The notes under the pieces were generated by a model. That model searched no databases. It saw only the letters and a list, made by a program, of their open reading frames with translations, and was not told the DNA's origin. 64,000 nt of DNA from Hoplostethus atlanticus (taxonomy: Eukaryota > Chordata > Actinopteri > Trachichthyiformes > Trachichthyidae), in the NCBI GenBank assembly GCA_034670405.1, contig JAXDDX010000001.1, positions 5,761,501 through 5,825,500 of the forward strand, in the 5' to 3' direction. The position numbers and the translations under genes were made by a program. The stretch's first letter is position 1; each line of letters opens with the position of its first letter. This document shows positions 49,361 through 64,000 of this stretch, in pieces.

Positions 49361-52300
49361 GTGAGTAGAGACTATTGATTGAGAATAAATAAAAACGTAG
49401 TTCAGACATGTAATCTTTAATTATGGTCTTTCTAGTCTCGAAGCTGTGCTCTCATTTGTGATGATATTATATGATATCTATTGGGTACTGGATTATTCTA
49501 ATATTTTTTGTACTGCATGTCTTGGTTAAGATAAAATAGATAATTGATTGTTGTCCAGCTTTGTGTGTGTTAAGCCTAATTGATAATGCTTCATCGTGCC
49601 CATAGCAGCCTGTGTGTGAACCACTATGTTTACAGTGAGCCCATTGTTTACAATGAAGTCATATGGAAGGTTATTTCCTAGCATCCCCTTTAGATGCTCC
49701 ATAAGATGGCTCCTTCTAGGTGTGGACATAGGTCTAGGTGTGGAAAACCCAGATAGAATATTATAGTGACCGGTCCAATGTGCTTTTGACAGTTCTGGAC
49801 AATTATATAGCTGACTGAAATATAATAAGGTGGTAACCCAACTAATGCCAGTGCACGAAATGGAAGCATTGATATATGCTCAGTGGTTAGTAGTATTTTA
49901 TATGGCCACTTGGTTAGTTTATTATCTTCCTGCTCCGTTCTGATGTGGTCAGTGCAGTTTCCTCATCAAGTATGACCCTCCTGTCAAACATAAGGAATGT
50001 GTGCATGTTAAATGGCTGAGATGAGGGTGAGGGCTGCCTTCATGGCTAAGAGGGAGCAGATGCTGAGGGAATGTTTTGATGTTCCCTCCCAGATCAGACT
50101 GCCCATCCTCCCTGGCCCTCTGCTGTTACCACAGCCCTCTAATCCCTGGCACAGCCCCGTGACTGCCTGCTACTACAATCTCATGCCCATTAGCCACTGT
50201 CTCAGCCTCTTGGACCATATTATACCTACACTGTCATGCTGAAAGCAAAGGTCAAAGGCCTGAATTTCACATAACAAAATCACATGTAGAATACATACAA
50301 GAGACTGCTCATGTTTAATGAAGGTTTAATGGCAAAACTCTGCATGGGGGAAAAATGTTAGCTGATGTTCCTTGTACAATATATCAAAAGCATGGGAGAT
50401 ATCATGCTTTAAAATAATATTATTTCATGAGAAAATAATCCTGAGATAGCCAACTTCAATTATATTCCTTAGTGTGTTTTACAGCCATCTTTTTGAAAGA
50501 GTTTTTTTTTTTTTCAAATGTTCAAACTTTGAACAACAATACATTTTTAATTAATTGTGTTTTTTGCTAATTTAAATATCTATTGAGTGGGCCTGTGCGT
50601 CATCACTTCAGAGCTGACAGTTGGATGTGAATAGGGAAGTTTTTATTTGTGTGAAATCACCATTGAGAAACAGCCTTGTTAGCTGGTCGGAAGAGGATAT
50701 CCGTTGTGCCCTTATTCAAGTTGCTTTGTGAAGAAATACTTTGTGATGAATGAGAAGATTGCAGTTTCTGGGGAGTTTGAGTCACTGACTTGACTGTCTT
50801 GAGGTTCCATATAATTGCTTCTGATTTGACATAATATCATATCAGATATAGAAAGTAAGATGTATCTGTTAATATTTACATTTAATGGACCCTCTCAGAT
50901 AATCTGAATCTCCATACTGTATTCTGAGCAGAGTACATCTGTGACACATTAGTAGACTTGTTTTAAACATGAACAATGTTCTCACCTCTTTTTAGTATCT
51001 GAGTGCGAAATGTTCAGTCATGTTCAGTTGTAGCGTTGTTGCTATGGTGAGGATTAGATATAATTTTAGGTCTGTGCTTCCTGCTGAGGGGGAGGAATAG
51101 ATGCAGCGAATGTCATGGTAGTTGGAATTGGAGATTACATCTATATTTAAAACTAAATCTGCCAAGTATTATGTGACACATCTGCCGTCCCATCAGCTAA
51201 ATGTATAGCAGCATGTGTGTAATTTGAAGGTGAATTTGTGGCTAAGAGTGGGTGTGTCACATTAAAGGAAAGGTGTATCTACATAAGAGAATCATTTTGG
51301 CCTTGCTTTTCTTGACAATTAGGCCACTAAAAAGGTGCATGATAAACAAAGATCACAATGGGAATATGGCTTTGGGATCAGTGTTGTTTCATTCCTCATC
51401 ATTTACATTGTTACTGTGTTTGGTATTGTTTCAGGAGACACAACATTGTTCCTGGAAAGAGGCAGTTTGTGTCCTACAATTACTGGACCATTGTTGTTTC
51501 AGAACTGGTTTAATGTACAGCTCATAGCAAGTTTCCAGCACTCCAGCAAGGCATGACATACATGTTGTGTTCAATGATTTAATTAATTTTCAGATCCTGA
51601 GTGAATTAAGGATCACAAAAGGATAATAACTAATGCATCAGTGCTACTGACGTCTGCTGTCATAATTTTCTCATTGAACAAAACCCATTATTGAAGGACT
51701 CATGTACAAAAGGAGGCAGAGCAGCGGAAGGATGGCACCTTTTAGCTATTTGGCTTGCTGAGGATTTAAACATTCATTCAGTAAGCCAGCTATATGCACT
51801 CAACACTACTACAGTGCTCTTAAGCTAAATCAAAGCACAGCAAAAGCCAGTCAGGGAGTGCTGTAAAGAACCAGCACGTTCTATGATGTAAACAAGATCA
51901 TAAGACCACTCTCAACTTAAACAATGCCTCACTATCAGTGATTTATGGGTTTATGAAACAGGAAGTGTATCTGACTTTCCTTGACAAATTGTTTATATTT
52001 CCAGTGGTTTCTGGTAGGCTTGGATACTGTAGCCAAGTAGCTCAAGCTGTGCTCTTTGATGTTAAACTGACCAATTACAGATAGAGTTGAATTAGTTTTC
52101 ATCCCACAGCATGTCTCTCTAAAAGCTGTGTGTGCTTGCTATACAGTATCTTACTGTTTGGTTCTCATGTTAGCAGTTAGTTTCATTCCCTAAGCCTCTA
52201 AGCAGTGCTTAGGTTGTGCACTCTACCACATGGGGAATGGCATACGGAGCCATTAGCTTTAAAGCCAGTGGAAGCCAAAGTCCTAAGTGGGTGATATATG

Positions 52301-53265
52301 GACACAGCTTCTTGTATGCCATGGTTCCTGGCAGTGACACATCCAAAAGAGAGGTTGGGATAGCTTTATGCGAGCTCCCTCATATCCCAGTGGGGAAATA
52401 ATAAGCAGCTGTTTATCAGTTAGCTAGTGAGTGTGGAGGAACTGCAGAGAGAGATAAAGCAGGCCCTTCAGCTAAAACACAATAAGCACTGAGAGGGCTC
52501 CCTGAGTTCCATGCTTTGTGATAAAGCTATAACAAGCTGACTCACAGGCAGTCCCTCTTGCCTTTCTGTTTCATGGCATTGTTGAGCACTGAAAATATGG
52601 TGTCTGGATATTACCTTTGTAAGGGCTCTGCAAAAGCTTATTGCTGCAGTACAGCGCAGAGGATGTTCATTCCTTGGCTATGGTTATAGTAGGTTTCCTT
52701 TCAATACATGGCCTGACTTTTAGTTTTTAGTTTTTTACCAAGGCATGTGTTTTATTTCACATAATCGGTCATGGCATATAGCAAGGTCATGGTCTCAAAC
52801 ACTCACATATTTCTTGATGAAATATGGTGTTTTTGCAGACAGGAATGCATACTAACTGCTTCCAGATGCTCTCATTTATATACTGCTCTTATTTCTTCAG
52901 TGTAGTGTATGTAATGTTCATTTTACATGCTGTGTGCTATCCTGTCTTCAAATATGACAGTAAAGAAAGACAATTAATAAAGCAAAACAATTAATAAAGA
53001 AAGTCTAGTGAGTGAGTTTTAAGGAGTGACTTAAAAGATGATACTGATTTCAGTATCATCTTTTAAGTCAGTATTATCTATTAGTCAGCCTAAACTCCTC
53101 CATCAGGTGCTTCCAAAGCCTAGGACCCCCGATGGGAAAGGCCTGATCGTGTCTTGTTTTTAATTTAGACTTGCTTTTAATCTCGACTATACCCAGCAAT
53201 GTGATGACAATGCATAACTGAAGCTCTTTCTCTTCCCTCCCCCTCTCTCCTTTTCTACCTTCCAG
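49361..53265 (+). other. dennd4a intron 1
   Basis: 3.9 kb without a supported exon. Contains the perfect hairpin at 53027-53070 and ends in a long pyrimidine tract (ctctccttttctaccttccag). A possible dispersed repeat follows the hairpin (about 53075-53165). Confidence 0.65.
53027..53070. repeat. Perfect 21-bp inverted repeat with 2-nt loop
   Basis: The left arm 53027-53047 (tgacttaaaagatgatactg...) is fully complementary to the right arm 53050-53070, with TT between. Confidence 0.95.
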
Positions 53266-53286
53266 CCCACAGTGTGGGAATGGGAA

Positions 53287-64000
<10,714 letters not shown>

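Noticed and set aside
50012..50242. 76-codon ORF (MAEMRVRAAFMAKREQ...) in dennd4a intron 1 as a possible alternative first coding exon.
   Set aside because: Ends in a stop with no donor that would join in frame to 53266, and no match to any DENND4 N-terminus I know.
53272..53286. Upstream in-frame GTG start giving five extra residues before MMEDKG.
   Set aside because: Vertebrate initiation at GTG is rare, and the ATG at 53287 aligns with the family's N-terminus.

Overview
The window is vertebrate genomic DNA, almost certainly from a ray-finned (teleost) fish. The evidence is long introns with GT-AG splice sites, abundant (CA)n/(GT)n microsatellites, a Tc1-type transposon carrying the TIR family common in fish, LINE 3' tails ending in short tandem repeats, Gypsy-style solo LTRs, and two protein genes that read as clear vertebrate orthologues. 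The species cannot be named from the sequence.

Region 1 (1-40.8 kb, + strand) holds the 3' part of a MEGF11-type gene. Twenty coding exons (681-39776) join in frame into about 1,006 residues: 17 EGF/laminin-EGF-like modules, one transmembrane helix, a tyrosine-rich cytoplasmic tail and a stop codon. The signal peptide, EMI domain and first EGF modules lie upstream of the window. A 19-kb intron (774-19932) collects transposon relics: a deleted Tc1 copy, a solo LTR, a TIR element of about 1.1 kb, a MITE, LINE tails and a 280-bp pentanucleotide array.

Region 2 (about 40.8-49.0 kb) is the intergenic spacer. It holds a solo LTR with another TIR element nested inside, a broken LINE reverse transcriptase, two adjacent retroposon tails and one intact tRNA-Gln(CTG) gene. 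In human, RAB11A lies between MEGF11 and DENND4A; I see no rab11a here.

Region 3 (about 49.0-64.0 kb, + strand) holds the 5' two-thirds or less of dennd4a. A probable promoter and non-coding exon 1 (CCAAT, CRE-like and E-box sites at 49.10-49.14 kb; donor at 49361) are followed by 20 coding exons giving 987 residues before the window ends inside an exon. These cover the MABP domain, the uDENN/cDENN/dDENN Rab-GEF module and the PPR-like segment.

The two genes are unrelated in function: MEGF11 is a cell-surface adhesion/recognition receptor and DENND4A is a Rab10-directed exchange factor. Their order and shared orientation match the human 15q22 neighbourhood, which supports the paralogue assignments. 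The most interesting signals concern splicing and local rearrangement: a 21-nt in-frame microexon in dennd4a, a GC-AG intron and an NAGNAG acceptor in megf11, an acceptor whose pyrimidine tract is a (TG)n repeat, and a 363-bp block copied from 1.2 kb away and flanked by a 16-bp target duplication. I found no evidence of a wholly new biological system.
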